A stretch of DNA of 64,000 nucleotides, taken from positions 310,001 to 374,000 of the forward strand of contig NZ_FOKP01000001.1 of assembly GCF_900112185.1 (NCBI RefSeq). Reading direction: 5' to 3'. The DNA is from Allobosea sp. CRIB-10 (GTDB lineage: Bacteria > Pseudomonadota > Alphaproteobacteria > Rhizobiales > Beijerinckiaceae). This document shows, one piece after another, positions 1 through 9,920 of this stretch. The notes under the pieces are model-generated. The model had not been told where the DNA came from. It did not search any database and saw nothing but the letters and a program-made list of their open reading frames with translations. Numbering within the stretch: position 1 is the stretch's first letter; each line of letters begins with the position of its first letter. The position numbers and the translations under genes are program-made.

Positions 1-175
1 AGGCCTCGTTGAAGCGCTGCTCGCATTGGCTGGCGCTGAGCTGGTTGGCGGCCCGGCACTCGGCGAGATTGTTGTAGATCAGCGAATCGTCGGTCTCACC
101 GCCGGAGAGCGACCAATAGGTCGCGACCAGCACCACGCCGGCGGCGGCGAGCCCGATCTGGGTCGAGCGCTTCAT
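1..175 (-). CDS. DUF1190 (YgiB/YjfM-like) protein, 5' part only
   Basis: The gene begins at the ATG at 173-175 and runs off the left edge of the window, so only the first 58 residues are visible. They start MKRSTQIGLAAAG, a hydrophobic N-terminal segment that could be a signal anchor. A segment with 'LIYNNLAECRAAN' and a second cysteine ('SQCEQRF') follows. That tyrosine/asparagine-then-cysteine pattern resembles the DUF1190 family (E. coli YgiB, YjfM). The start lies 9 bp behind the DUF350 gene on the same strand. The DUF350-DUF1190 pairing is known from E. coli yjfL-yjfM, which supports the assignment. The family's function is not established. The C-terminal part cannot be judged. Confidence 0.7.
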   Translation of the reverse strand, partial: MKRSTQIGLAAAGVVLVATYWSLSGGETDDSLIYNNLAECRAANQLSASQCEQRFNEA

Positions 176-184
176 CGGCCCCTC

Positions 185-586
185 CTACAACGTCATGCTG
201 GCGGCTGCGAGCGTGCCGCTGAGGACCGCGATCACCGCCAGCATCGCCGCCGAGGGAATCCGGTCCTCCTCGATCTTGCGCGACAGGTCGGGGATGACGA
301 TGCGGGCGAAGCCATAGGCGCCGAACTGGACCACCACGGCGATCACGGCCCAGATCACAAGATCGGGGATGCTGGCCGCCTGCTCGATCGCCGTCTCCAG
401 CGGCACGGAGAAGCCGATCAGATTGCCGCCGAAGGCGATCGCGGCGGAGAGATTGCCGCCGCGGATCAGCGCGATCTCGTCATGAGCGGTGAGCCGCATA
501 TAGACCGCGGCGAAGCCGGCGATCAGCGCGAAGCCGACACAGAAATACAGAATGAACGCCGGCAACCCGGCCATCGAGATCGTCAT
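185..586 (-). CDS. DUF350 family inner-membrane protein
   Basis: This 133-residue protein has about four hydrophobic segments (roughly residues 8-29, 45-64, 73-93 and 110-130), with a short charged loop near 100-108 (DLSRKIEEDR). Size, topology and the pairing with a DUF1190 gene 9 bp downstream match the DUF350 family (E. coli YjfL). In other genomes these genes sit in an operon with a glutathionylspermidine synthase-like ATP-grasp gene; that gene would lie outside the left edge. The molecular function is unknown. The gene is divergent from the GFA-family gene, with a shared upstream region at 587-704. Confidence 0.75.
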   Translation of the reverse strand: MTISMAGLPAFILYFCVGFALIAGFAAVYMRLTAHDEIALIRGGNLSAAIAFGGNLIGFSVPLETAIEQAASIPDLVIWAVIAVVVQFGAYGFARIVIPDLSRKIEEDRIPSAAMLAVIAVLSGTLAAASMTL

Positions 587-704
587 GCTGCCGCCTCTTG
601 CATGCCATGATGGTCAAGGCGCTCACTATACGTCAGCGGCGCCGCTGCGCCAGACTGTCGCGGCTTGTTCTGCGGGCGCGCGGACGACGTCACGGAGAGA
701 CCCC

Positions 705-1085
705 ATGAAGGAGAGACATGCCCAATGCTCTTGCGGGGCTTTGAGCCTGATCTGCCGCGGCGATCCGGCACTCGTCTCGCTCTGCCATTGCCGGGAATGC
801 CAGCGCCGCACCGGCAGCACCTATGGCATCGCCGCCTTCTTTCCTCGTTTGGAGGTCGAGATCAGTGGCGAAGCGACGGCTTATCGCCGGCCAGCCGACA
901 GCGGCTTCGAGGTCACGCAGCACTTCTGCCCGCGCTGCGGCAGCACGATTTATTGGGAACCTCTGCGCAAGCCGCAGATGATCGCGGTCGCAGTCGGCGC
1001 CTTCGCCGATCCGGATTTCCCGGCGCCCGGCAAGCAGGTCTACACCCAGCACCGCCACCCTTGGGTTGCGGTGCCGGTCGACTGA
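705..1085 (+). CDS. GFA-family (glutathione-dependent formaldehyde-activating-like) zinc protein
   Basis: The protein has 126 residues. I chose the ATG at 705 because a GGAGAG-type ribosome-binding site lies just upstream and the family's first cysteine pair then falls at residues 8 and 10. Visible zinc ligands are CSCG (C8, C10), CHCREC (C27, C29, C32) and CPRCG near residue 76, the signature of the GFA/CENP-V fold. The family is named for S-(hydroxymethyl)glutathione synthase, but most members of this length have no proven reaction, so formaldehyde activation is not claimed. Its 3' end faces the pyrG 3' end across a 9 bp gap (convergent). Confidence 0.85.
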   Translation: MKERHAQCSCGALSLICRGDPALVSLCHCRECQRRTGSTYGIAAFFPRLEVEISGEATAYRRPADSGFEVTQHFCPRCGSTIYWEPLRKPQMIAVAVGAFADPDFPAPGKQVYTQHRHPWVAVPVD

Positions 1086-1094
1086 GCCGCTTGA

Positions 1095-2729
<1,635 letters not shown>

Positions 2730-2768
2730 TCACCTTTAACGCCTAAAGTTCGATTCGCTAAGCAGGTC

Positions 2769-2789
2769 GGTGCAGGCCGGTCCTGCACC
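2769..2789. other. 8-bp stem hairpin upstream of pyrG
   Basis: A perfect inverted repeat, GGTGCAGG / CCTGCACC, with a 5-nt loop lies 46 bp before the pyrG start. It has no T-run on either side, so it is not a classical terminator. It could be an operator dyad or a leader hairpin of pyrG; its function is not known. Confidence 0.4.
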
Positions 2790-2803
2790 TCGCGCTTGTC
2801 CAC

Positions 2804-2830
2804 AAAAGAGAAGGGCCGGTTTCCCGGCCC
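2804..2830 (-). terminator. Rho-independent terminator after secG
   Basis: Read on the minus strand, a GGGCCGG / CCGGCCC stem with a GAAA tetraloop is followed by TTCTCTTTT. It lies 20 bp past the secG stop and before pyrG. Stem, tetraloop and U-rich tail fit an intrinsic terminator. Confidence 0.75.
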
Positions 2831-2850
2831 CTGCCCCTGTCTCGTCCCGG

Positions 2851-3255
2851 TCACCGTGTCGGCGTTCCCGGCTGCGGCGGTTGTGAACCGCCTTGGTTCT
2901 GCATCTGCCGGAGCTGGTCGAGCACCCCGCCGGCATTCGGCGCCGAGGGGCCGCTCGGGGCGGCCGGGGCGGTCGTGCCGGCCGGCGCCGGGGCGCCGTC
3001 GATGATCGAGCGCTGCGTGCGGCCATGCGTCGCCATCACAGCGAGCGCGATCGAGGTGATGAAGAACAGGCCGGCGAGGATCGCCGTGGCGCGGGTCAGG
3101 GCATTGGCCTGACCACGGCCGGTCATGAAGCCACCGACACCGCCGCCACCGCCAGAGCCCATGCCGAGGCCGCCACCCTCGGAACGCTGGAGCAGCACGA
3201 CGCCGACCAGCGCGATCACGATCAGCAAGTGAATGACGATGAGAACGTTCTGCAT
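2851..3255 (-). CDS. secG: Preprotein translocase subunit SecG
   Basis: This 134-residue inner-membrane subunit of the SecYEG channel helps SecA-driven protein export. Two hydrophobic helices are visible (about residues 3-22 and 57-77), separated by the diagnostic loop with LLQRSEGGGLG and a glycine run. The C-terminal tail (residues 80-134) is rich in Pro, Ala and Gly and low in complexity, as in many alphaproteobacterial SecG proteins. It is downstream of tpiA on the same strand, the usual tpiA-secG-pyrG order. The start is the ATG after a 120 bp gap from tpiA. Confidence 0.93.
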   Translation of the reverse strand: MQNVLIVIHLLIVIALVGVVLLQRSEGGGLGMGSGGGGGVGGFMTGRGQANALTRATAILAGLFFITSIALAVMATHGRTQRSIIDGAPAPAGTTAPAAPSGPSAPNAGGVLDQLRQMQNQGGSQPPQPGTPTR

Positions 3256-3375
3256 GGCTCACGAAATGGGTATGGCGCGGGCGCCTGCCAAGATGGCGGC
3301 ATCCCGCGGATCGGCGCTGCCCATAGCATGGGCTTTGCGCCCATGCCACCCGCGATTTGATGTCGTTCATGAAGA

Positions 3376-4137
3376 TCAGGCGCAAGCGCGCGCGATCGCC
3401 AGGAAATCCTCGGCCTTGAGGCTGGCGCCGCCGACGAGCGCGCCGTCGACATTGGCGACGTTCATCAGCTCGGCCGCATTGCTCGGCTTGACCGAGCCGC
3501 CATAGAGCAGCCGCACGCCGGCGGCCGTGGCCTTGCCGAGGATGCGCCCGAGCTCGGCCCGGATCGCCTCGTGCATCTCGGCCACATCGGCCGAGGTCGG
3601 AGTCAGGCCGGTGCCGATCGCCCAGACCGGCTCATAGGCGATGACGAGCGAAGCCGCCGTCGCGCCATCGGGCACCGAGCCGCGCAATTGCTTCTTCACG
3701 ATCGCCAGCGCCTTGCCGGCCTCGCGCTCGTCCCTGGTTTCGCCGACGCAGACGATCGGGATCAGCCCAGCCGCCAGCGCCGCCTCGGCCTTGGCCTTGA
3801 CCTGCGCATTGCTCTCGCCGTGCAAAGTGCGGCGCTCGGAATGGCCGACGATCACATAGGTCGCCCCCGTATCGACCAGCATCGGCGCCGAGACCTCGCC
3901 GGTATAGGCGCCGCTCGCATGGGCGCTGCAATCCTGCCCGCCGGTGGCAATGCGTGAGCCGATCAGCGAGGCGCTCAGCGTGAACAACAGTGTCGCCGGC
4001 GGGCAGATGGCGAGGTCGACGGAGCGCCGCAGGCGAGCGTCAGCCCCCTTCGCCACCTCGGCGGCAATGGCGAGATCCGCCTTCAGCCCGTTCATCTTCC
4101 AGTTGCCCGCCACCAGCGGCTTGATCGTTCGCGTCAC
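3376..4137 (-). CDS. tpiA: Triosephosphate isomerase
   Basis: This 253-residue cytosolic TIM-barrel enzyme interconverts dihydroxyacetone phosphate and glyceraldehyde 3-phosphate. Visible catalytic features are the N-terminal lysine in GNWKMN, the electrophile histidine in VIVGHSERR, the catalytic glutamate in [11 protein letters not shown] and the phosphate-binding GGSV and GGASL segments. Length is typical. It opens the tpiA-secG-pyrG set and is divergent from the ppiD-like gene, with a 149 bp intergenic region that must hold both promoters. Confidence 0.97.
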   Translation of the reverse strand: MTRTIKPLVAGNWKMNGLKADLAIAAEVAKGADARLRRSVDLAICPPATLLFTLSASLIGSRIATGGQDCSAHASGAYTGEVSAPMLVDTGATYVIVGHSERRTLHGESNAQVKAKAEAALAAGLIPIVCVGETRDEREAGKALAIVKKQLRGSVPDGATAASLVIAYEPVWAIGTGLTPTSADVAEMHEAIRAELGRILGKATAAGVRLLYGGSVKPSNAAELMNVANVDGALVGGASLKAEDFLAIARACA

Positions 4138-4286
4138 GGCTGCTCTCCAAATCTTGTCCGTTCGGCTCTAGCAATGCTGTCACATGATCGCAATCAAGGC
4201 GGTTGGCAGCGATTGCCGGGAGGCGTCGCTCTTCCTATAAGCGGCGCGCAGCGGCATGGCCGCGAGAGGATCGGGAAGACAAGACC

Positions 4287-6197
4287 ATGATGATGCAGGG
4301 CATCCGCAAGGCGGGGCAGAGCTTGATCGGCAAGCTCATCATCGCCGTGATGTTCGGCTTCCTGATCATCTCCTTCGCGATCTGGGGCATCGGCGACATC
4401 TTCCGCGGCTATGGCCGCAACGCCGTCGCCGTGGTCGGCAAGACCGAGATCGGCCTCGAGCAGGTGCGAACCGCCTATCAGAATGAGATCCAGCAGCTGC
4501 AGCGCCAGCAGCGCCGGCCGATCAGCCCGGACCTGGCGCGGGCGCTCGGCCTCGACCAGCGCGTGCTCTCGCGTCTCGTCACCGAGGCGACGCTCGATCA
4601 GACCGCGACGAAGATGGGCCTCGCCGTCTCCGACGAGACCGTGCGCAACATCCTGTTCAACGATCCCAACCTGAAGAACGCCGCCGGCCAGTTCGAGCCC
4701 AGCCGCTTCAACGAATTGCTGCGCGCCATCGGCATGAACGAGCAGCAATTCGTGCGCGAGCAGCGCGCCGCGACGATGCGCCAGGAACTCGCCGAAATGG
4801 TGATCGGCGCGGTGACGGCCCCGGGTGCGCTGCAGGAGCTCGGCCACCGCCTGCGCCATGAGAAGCGCGAGATCGGCTACATCACCCTGCCCGACAGCGC
4901 CGCCGGCGAGATCGCCACGCCGACCGACGAGGCGCTGCGCAAGTATTTCGACGAGCGCAAGGCGGCCTTCCGCGCCCCCGAATATCGCACTGCCAGCGTG
5001 CTGGCCCTCACCACCGCCACCCTCGCCGACCCCGCGAAAGTCAGCGATGCCGACGCACGCGCCCGCTACGAGCAGATCAAGACGCAGCGCTTCGGCTCGC
5101 CCGAGCGCCGCACCGTCCAGCAGATCAGCTTCCCCTCGATCGAGGAGGCCAAGGCCGCCAAGGCCAGGATCGATGCCGGCGAGACCTTCGAGGCGGTCGC
5201 CGCAAGCCGCAACATCGCCACGGCCGATCTCGCGCTCGGCACCTTCACCCGCGAAGGCCTGTTCGATCCGGCCGTGCGCGACGCAGCCTTCGCGCTGGCG
5301 CAGGGCGCGGTCAGCGAGCCCGTGCAGGGCGGCTTCGGCGTCGTGCTGCTGCGTGTGCCGACGATCGAGGCCGCTCGCCTCAAGAGCTTCGAGGAGGTCA
5401 CCGACGAGGTCCGCCGTGACGTCGCGACCAGCCGCGCCAGCGAGCAGATGACCGAGCTGCACGACAAGATCGAGGACCAGCGCGCCTCGGCCAAGCCGCT
5501 GCCCGAGATCGCCAAGGAGTTCAACTTGGCTCTGCGGACATTCGGCCCGGCCGATTCCAGCCTCGGCAAGGCCGACGGCACGCAGGAGACGGCCCTCCCC
5601 GGCGGCGACGCGACGCAGCAGGCGATCTTCCGCTCCGATATCGGCGTCGACAACGAGGCGATCCGCCTGCCGAACAATGGCGGCTATGTCTGGTACGACG
5701 TCATCAAGATCGATCCGCCGCGCGAGCGCAGTTTCGACGAGGTCAAGGCCGAGGTCGAGAAGCAATGGCGCGCCGACGAGGTCGCCACCCGATTGTCGGC
5801 GCAGGCGCGCGAGATCGTGCAGAAGCTCGACGCTGGTGAGAAGCTCGATGCGCTCGCCTTCGCCCAGGGGCTGGCCTTCGAGACTGTCACGCTCGGCCGC
5901 CAGGACCAGAGCGAGGCGCTGCCGCGCAACGTCGTCTCGCTGGTGTTCGGCACGCCGGCCGGCAAGGCCGGCTCGGCCGCGGTCGACAATGCCGGCCGCG
6001 TAGTCTTCCAGGTCAAGGAAGCGACCGTTACGCCTTATGTCCGTACCGCCGAGGAGGCCGAGAACTTCGTGCGGCTGCTGACCTCCAGCATCAGCGAGGA
6101 CATCCTCGCGCAGTATGTGAGCAAGCTGCAGAACGATCTCGGCGTGCAGGTCAACCAGGCGGCGCTGCGCAACGCCACCGGCGGCAGCCAGAACTGA
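4287..6197 (+). CDS. PpiD/SurA-type peptidyl-prolyl isomerase, membrane-anchored
   Basis: This 636-residue folding factor probably sits in the inner membrane with its bulk in the periplasm. I chose the first of three consecutive ATG codons at 4287; an upstream in-frame ATG would add 28 arginine-rich residues. After a short basic stretch comes one transmembrane segment (about residues 13-33, IIAVMFGFLIISFAIWGIG). A SurA-N-like helical region and a parvulin-like (PpiC) domain with FGVVLLR around residues 345-355 follow. Position directly before trpE is common in Rhizobiales. Isomerase activity is inferred; several PpiD relatives act only as chaperones. Confidence 0.9.
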   Translation: MMMQGIRKAGQSLIGKLIIAVMFGFLIISFAIWGIGDIFRGYGRNAVAVVGKTEIGLEQVRTAYQNEIQQLQRQQRRPISPDLARALGLDQRVLSRLVTEATLDQTATKMGLAVSDETVRNILFNDPNLKNAAGQFEPSRFNELLRAIGMNEQQFVREQRAATMRQELAEMVIGAVTAPGALQELGHRLRHEKREIGYITLPDSAAGEIATPTDEALRKYFDERKAAFRAPEYRTASVLALTTATLADPAKVSDADARARYEQIKTQRFGSPERRTVQQISFPSIEEAKAAKARIDAGETFEAVAASRNIATADLALGTFTREGLFDPAVRDAAFALAQGAVSEPVQGGFGVVLLRVPTIEAARLKSFEEVTDEVRRDVATSRASEQMTELHDKIEDQRASAKPLPEIAKEFNLALRTFGPADSSLGKADGTQETALPGGDATQQAIFRSDIGVDNEAIRLPNNGGYVWYDVIKIDPPRERSFDEVKAEVEKQWRADEVATRLSAQAREIVQKLDAGEKLDALAFAQGLAFETVTLGRQDQSEALPRNVVSLVFGTPAGKAGSAAVDNAGRVVFQVKEATVTPYVRTAEEAENFVRLLTSSISEDILAQYVSKLQNDLGVQVNQAALRNATGGSQN

Positions 6198-6207
6198 AGC
6201 GGGACGC

Positions 6208-7722
6208 ATGGATCCGGCCGCCGACTTCGCCCGCTTCGCCGCCGCCTACGCCGCCGGCGAGCCGCAATTGCTGACGCTGTCGCTGGTCGGCGATTGCGAG
6301 ACGCCGGTCGCCGCCTTCCTGAAGCTGCGCCACGCTTATGGAGGTCCAGCGTTCCTGCTCGAATCCGTCGAGGGTGGCGCGGTACGCGGCCGCTACTCGA
6401 TGATCGGGCTCGATCCCGACGTGATCTGGCGCTGCCATCGCGGGCAGGCCTCGCTGCGCCGCCTTGCTCAGGATGAGGATTTCGTCGCCGATCCGCGCCC
6501 GGCCTTCGACTCCCTGCGCGCCCTGCTCGCCGAGAGCGCCATCCCCGATCGCGACGGCCTGCCGCCCATGGCCGCCGGCGTGTTCGGCTATCTCGGCTAC
6601 GACATGGTGCGCCTGATGGAGCGCCTGCCGGAGCCGAAGGCAACCGGCCCGGGCGTGCCCGACGCCATCCTGACGCGGCCGACGCTGATGGTCGTATTCG
6701 ATTCGATCCGCGACGAGATCACAGTGTTGACGCCGGTGCGTCCGCAAGCGAACGTCTCGGCCCGCACGGCCCATGAGCGGGCGCAGGAGCGGTTGGAGGC
6801 GGTGGTGCGGGCACTGGAAGGGCCCCTGCCCCCCGAGGCCGGCATCGACATCGCTGCGATCCCGCATCCCGAAGCGACCTCGAACACCAGCGAGGCCGAA
6901 TTCCACGCCATGGTCGCTCGGGCGCAGGAATATGTTCGCGCCGGAGACGTCTTCCAGGTCGTGCTGTCGCAGCGCTTCGAGGCGCCATTTGAACTGCCGC
7001 CTTTTGCGCTCTACCGCGCACTGCGGCGGCTCAATCCGGCGCCCTTCCTCGGCTATCTCGATTTCGAAGCTTTTCAGATCGTCTGCTCCAGCCCCGAGAT
7101 CCTGGTCCGGCTGCGCGATGGCAAGGTCACGATCCGGCCGATCGCCGGCACGCGGCCGCGCGGCGCGACGCTGGCAGCCGACGCCGCCCTCGCCGACGAA
7201 TTGCTGGCCGATCCCAAAGAGCGGGCCGAGCATCTGATGCTGCTTGATCTCGGCCGCAACGACGTCGGCCGGGTCGCGGAGATCGGCAGCGTCAACGTCA
7301 CCGATTCCTTCTTCATCGAGCGCTACAGCCAGGTGATGCACATCGTCTCAAATGTCGAGGGACGCATCTCCGGCGAGCACGACGCGCTCTCCGCCCTCGC
7401 CGCCGGCTTCCCGGCCGGCACCGTCTCCGGCGCGCCGAAGGTGCGCGCCATGGAGATCATCGACGAGCTGGAGAAGGACGGACGCGGCGCCTATGGCGGC
7501 TGCATCGGCTATTTCGGCGCCAATGGCGAGATGGACACCTGCATCGTCCTGCGCACCGCCGTCGTTCAGGACGGCCGCATGCAGGTCCAGGCCGGCGCCG
7601 GCATCGTCTACGATTCGAATCCGGCCTCCGAACAGCTCGAATGCATCAACAAGGCGAAAGCCCTGTTCAAGGCGGCCGAGGAAGCGGTGCGCTTTGCCGC
7701 GCGCAGCCGCCGGGGCCAGTGA
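6208..7722 (+). CDS. trpE: Anthranilate synthase component I
   Basis: This 504-residue enzyme makes anthranilate from chorismate, using ammonia supplied by TrpG: the first step of tryptophan synthesis. The tryptophan feedback-site motif FLLESVEGG is near residue 50. The chorismate-binding domain shows LLDLGRNDVGRVA and the signature GTVSGAPKVRAMEIIDE. It follows the ppiD-like gene by 10 bp, so it probably shares that transcript, leaving no room for a leader-peptide attenuator. TrpG, TrpD and TrpC are encoded 11 kb downstream, past a block of unrelated genes. Length matches stand-alone TrpE, not the fused TrpEG of some rhizobia. Confidence 0.97.
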   Translation: MDPAADFARFAAAYAAGEPQLLTLSLVGDCETPVAAFLKLRHAYGGPAFLLESVEGGAVRGRYSMIGLDPDVIWRCHRGQASLRRLAQDEDFVADPRPAFDSLRALLAESAIPDRDGLPPMAAGVFGYLGYDMVRLMERLPEPKATGPGVPDAILTRPTLMVVFDSIRDEITVLTPVRPQANVSARTAHERAQERLEAVVRALEGPLPPEAGIDIAAIPHPEATSNTSEAEFHAMVARAQEYVRAGDVFQVVLSQRFEAPFELPPFALYRALRRLNPAPFLGYLDFEAFQIVCSSPEILVRLRDGKVTIRPIAGTRPRGATLAADAALADELLADPKERAEHLMLLDLGRNDVGRVAEIGSVNVTDSFFIERYSQVMHIVSNVEGRISGEHDALSALAAGFPAGTVSGAPKVRAMEIIDELEKDGRGAYGGCIGYFGANGEMDTCIVLRTAVVQDGRMQVQAGAGIVYDSNPASEQLECINKAKALFKAAEEAVRFAARSRRGQ

Positions 7723-7739
7723 TCCCGGCGCGGTTTTTC

Positions 7740-7766
7740 GCATGCGCAACTCCCAGAGGCGCATGC
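7740..7766. other. Perfect 8-bp inverted repeat in the trpE-ABC transporter gap
   Basis: GCATGCGC and GCGCATGC are separated by 11 nt in the 221 bp gap after trpE. The T-run lies before the hairpin on the plus strand, not after it, so it does not look like a trpE terminator. It may be an operator-like dyad. Confidence 0.4.
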
Positions 7767-7943
7767 AGCCCGCTCACTTGCGCGGCGTGTTTTGGCCCGC
7801 GCATATTGCCGGTAGTCGAGAGTGCCGCTCCCTAGCCCTCAGGTTGCTTCGGACGGCCACTCAGCAATCAGAACCGGCCCTGCCCGCTGGCACGAATGCC
7901 TGATGCGGAACGACAGGGCTCGGACACAAATGGAGAGGAAACC

Positions 7944-8918
7944 ATGCGTTTGCGCGCAAGCATGATCGGCAGCGGTCTTGCCCTGGTGCTTCTGGCCGGT
8001 ACGGCCGCCATCGCCCAGCAGGCCCAGAAGGTGACGGTCGCGGTCACCGCCATCGTCGAGCACCCGGCGCTCGATGCCGCCCGCGACGGCGTCAAGAAGG
8101 CGCTGGAGGAGGCCGGCTACAAGGACGGCACCAACCTCACCTTCCGCTATGAATCGGCGCAGGGGTCCCCGGCGACAGCGGCACAGATCGCCCAGAAGTT
8201 TGCTGGCGAGAACCCGAACGTGATCGTCGCGATCGCGACTCCGTCGGCCCAGGCGATGGTGACGGCAACGCAGACGATCCCGGTGGTGTTCACCGCCGTG
8301 ACCGACCCGGTCGCGGCCCAGATCGTCAAGGACCGCAAGGCGCCCGGTGGCAACGTCACCGGCATCTCCGACTTCTCGCCGCTCGAAGCCCAGTTCGACC
8401 TGATCAAGGAGCTGGTCCCCGCGGCCAAGAAGATCGGCGTCGTCTTCAATCCCGGCGAGGCCAACAGCGTCGCGCTGCTCAACGCGGTCAAGGCGCTGGT
8501 ACCCGCCCGCAGCCTGCAGATCGTCGAGGCTTCGGCCGGCCGCACCGCCGATGTCTCGGCCGCCGCGCAGAGTCTGGTCGGCAAGGTCGACGCGATCTAC
8601 CTGCCGACCGACAACACCATCATCTCGGCGCTCGGCACGGTGCTGGCCGTCGGCACCGACAACAAGCTGCCGGTCTTCACCGGCGACACCGAGTCGGTCC
8701 AGAAGGGCTCGGTCGCCTCGATCGGCTTCGACTATTTCCAGGTCGGCCTCGAGACCGGCGCGGTGGTCGTGCGTGTCCTCAAGGGCGAGAAGCCCGGCGC
8801 CATCCCGGTCAAGAACGCCAGCGGCAGCAACCTCGTCATCAACGCCAAGGCCGCCGCCGCCATGGGCGTGACGATCCCGGCCGCCGTGCAGGCTCGGGCC
8901 AAGCAGGTGATCAACTGA
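7944..8918 (+). CDS. ABC transporter substrate-binding protein, TrpX-like (PF04392 type)
   Basis: The protein has 324 residues. I chose the ATG at 7944 because a GGAGAGGAAACC ribosome-binding site precedes it and it begins a signal peptide (RLRASMIGSGLALVLLAG, cut near AIAQQ). The mature part carries the alternating IAIATPSAQAM ... VFTAVTDPVAA ... GVVFNPGEANS pattern of the ABC_sub_bind family, whose best-studied members are TrpX/TyrX-like. Permease and ATPase genes follow directly. The ligand cannot be read from sequence; placement after trpE makes an aromatic compound plausible but unproven. Confidence 0.85.
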   Translation: MRLRASMIGSGLALVLLAGTAAIAQQAQKVTVAVTAIVEHPALDAARDGVKKALEEAGYKDGTNLTFRYESAQGSPATAAQIAQKFAGENPNVIVAIATPSAQAMVTATQTIPVVFTAVTDPVAAQIVKDRKAPGGNVTGISDFSPLEAQFDLIKELVPAAKKIGVVFNPGEANSVALLNAVKALVPARSLQIVEASAGRTADVSAAAQSLVGKVDAIYLPTDNTIISALGTVLAVGTDNKLPVFTGDTESVQKGSVASIGFDYFQVGLETGAVVVRVLKGEKPGAIPVKNASGSNLVINAKAAAAMGVTIPAAVQARAKQVIN

Positions 8919-8996
8919 CCTGAAGACGCGGCGGCGTTCCAGCGCCGCCGCGACCGGCCGCCTCCCAAATCCAGAACAGAGCAAGCAGGGCGACCG

Positions 8997-9920
8997 ATGA
9001 GTCTCATCGCAACCCTGGGCTCCATCGAGATCGGACTCGTGTTCGCTCTCGTGGCGCTCGGCGTCTACATCACCTTCCGCGTCCTCGACTTTCCCGACCT
9101 GACGGTCGACGGCACCTTGCCGCTCGGCGCAGCCGTCGCAGCGGCGATGATCGCGGGCGGGGTCAATCCGCTTTTCGCCACGCTGGCGGCGATCGTCGCC
9201 GGCTGCCTCGCCGGCAGCGTCACCGCCTGGCTCAACATCCGCTTTTCGATCCTGCATCTGCTCGCCGGCATCCTGACGATGACGGCGCTGTTCTCGATCA
9301 ATCTGCGGGTGATGGGCGTGCCCAACATCCCGCTGATGAACCGGCCGACGGTGATCGACTTCTTCGCCTGGTTGAACCCGCTGATCGCCGCGACCGGGCT
9401 CCCTGCCCGTCCGACGCTGCGGGTGCTGGCGCTGCTGATCATCGTCACAGTGATCGCCGCTTTGCTCGCTCGCTTCCTCAAGACCGAATTCGGCCTTGCG
9501 ATGCGCGCGACCGGCGCCAATCCGCGCATGGCGCGGGCGCAGGGCATCCGCACCGACATGCACGTCTATGTCGGCGTCGCCCTCTCCAACGGCCTCGTCG
9601 CGCTCGCCGGTGCCCTGTTCGCACAGACGGCCGGCTTCGCCGATGTCAGCATCGGCACCGGCACCATCATCGCCGGCCTCGCCGCCGTCATCCTCGGCGA
9701 GACGATCTTCCGTACGAAGTCGATCGTCGTCGCGGTGTTCTCCTGCCTGATCGGCGCCATCGCCTACCGCCTCGCCATCGCGCTTGCGCTCAACGCCGGC
9801 TGGCTCGGCCTGCGGGCGTCCGACCTCAACCTCGTCACCGCAGTGCTGGTCGGCATCGCCCTGATGCTGCCAGGTGTCGCCAATCCGCTGCGCAGCCTGT
9901 TCAAGCGGAGCGCGCCATGA
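8997..9920 (+). CDS. ABC transporter permease (TrpY-like, BPD_transp_2 type)
   Basis: This 307-residue inner-membrane protein has about eight to nine hydrophobic segments and the family pattern ALGVYITFRVLDFPDLTVDG near the N-terminus. A conserved coupling region, MRATGANPRMARAQGI, lies at about residues 170-185. It begins 78 bp after the binding-protein gene, and its last four bases (ATGA) overlap the ATPase start, so the three genes form one operon. The fold is that of branched-chain amino acid and sugar permeases. The substrate is unknown. Confidence 0.88.
   Translation: MSLIATLGSIEIGLVFALVALGVYITFRVLDFPDLTVDGTLPLGAAVAAAMIAGGVNPLFATLAAIVAGCLAGSVTAWLNIRFSILHLLAGILTMTALFSINLRVMGVPNIPLMNRPTVIDFFAWLNPLIAATGLPARPTLRVLALLIIVTVIAALLARFLKTEFGLAMRATGANPRMARAQGIRTDMHVYVGVALSNGLVALAGALFAQTAGFADVSIGTGTIIAGLAAVILGETIFRTKSIVVAVFSCLIGAIAYRLAIALALNAGWLGLRASDLNLVTAVLVGIALMLPGVANPLRSLFKRSAP

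Noticed and set aside
6198..6207. Tryptophan attenuator or leader peptide before trpE
   Set aside because: Only 10 bp separate the ppiD-like stop from trpE, so there is no space for a leader peptide and hairpins.
4194..6209. A 671-codon open frame on the minus strand over the ppiD-like gene
   Set aside because: Antisense shadow rich in Leu/Ala/Asp/Arg runs; the plus-strand protein has a proper membrane anchor and isomerase region.
7740..7766. Intrinsic terminator of trpE
   Set aside because: The T-run precedes the hairpin on the plus strand, and AGCCCGCT follows it, so it lacks the downstream U-tract.
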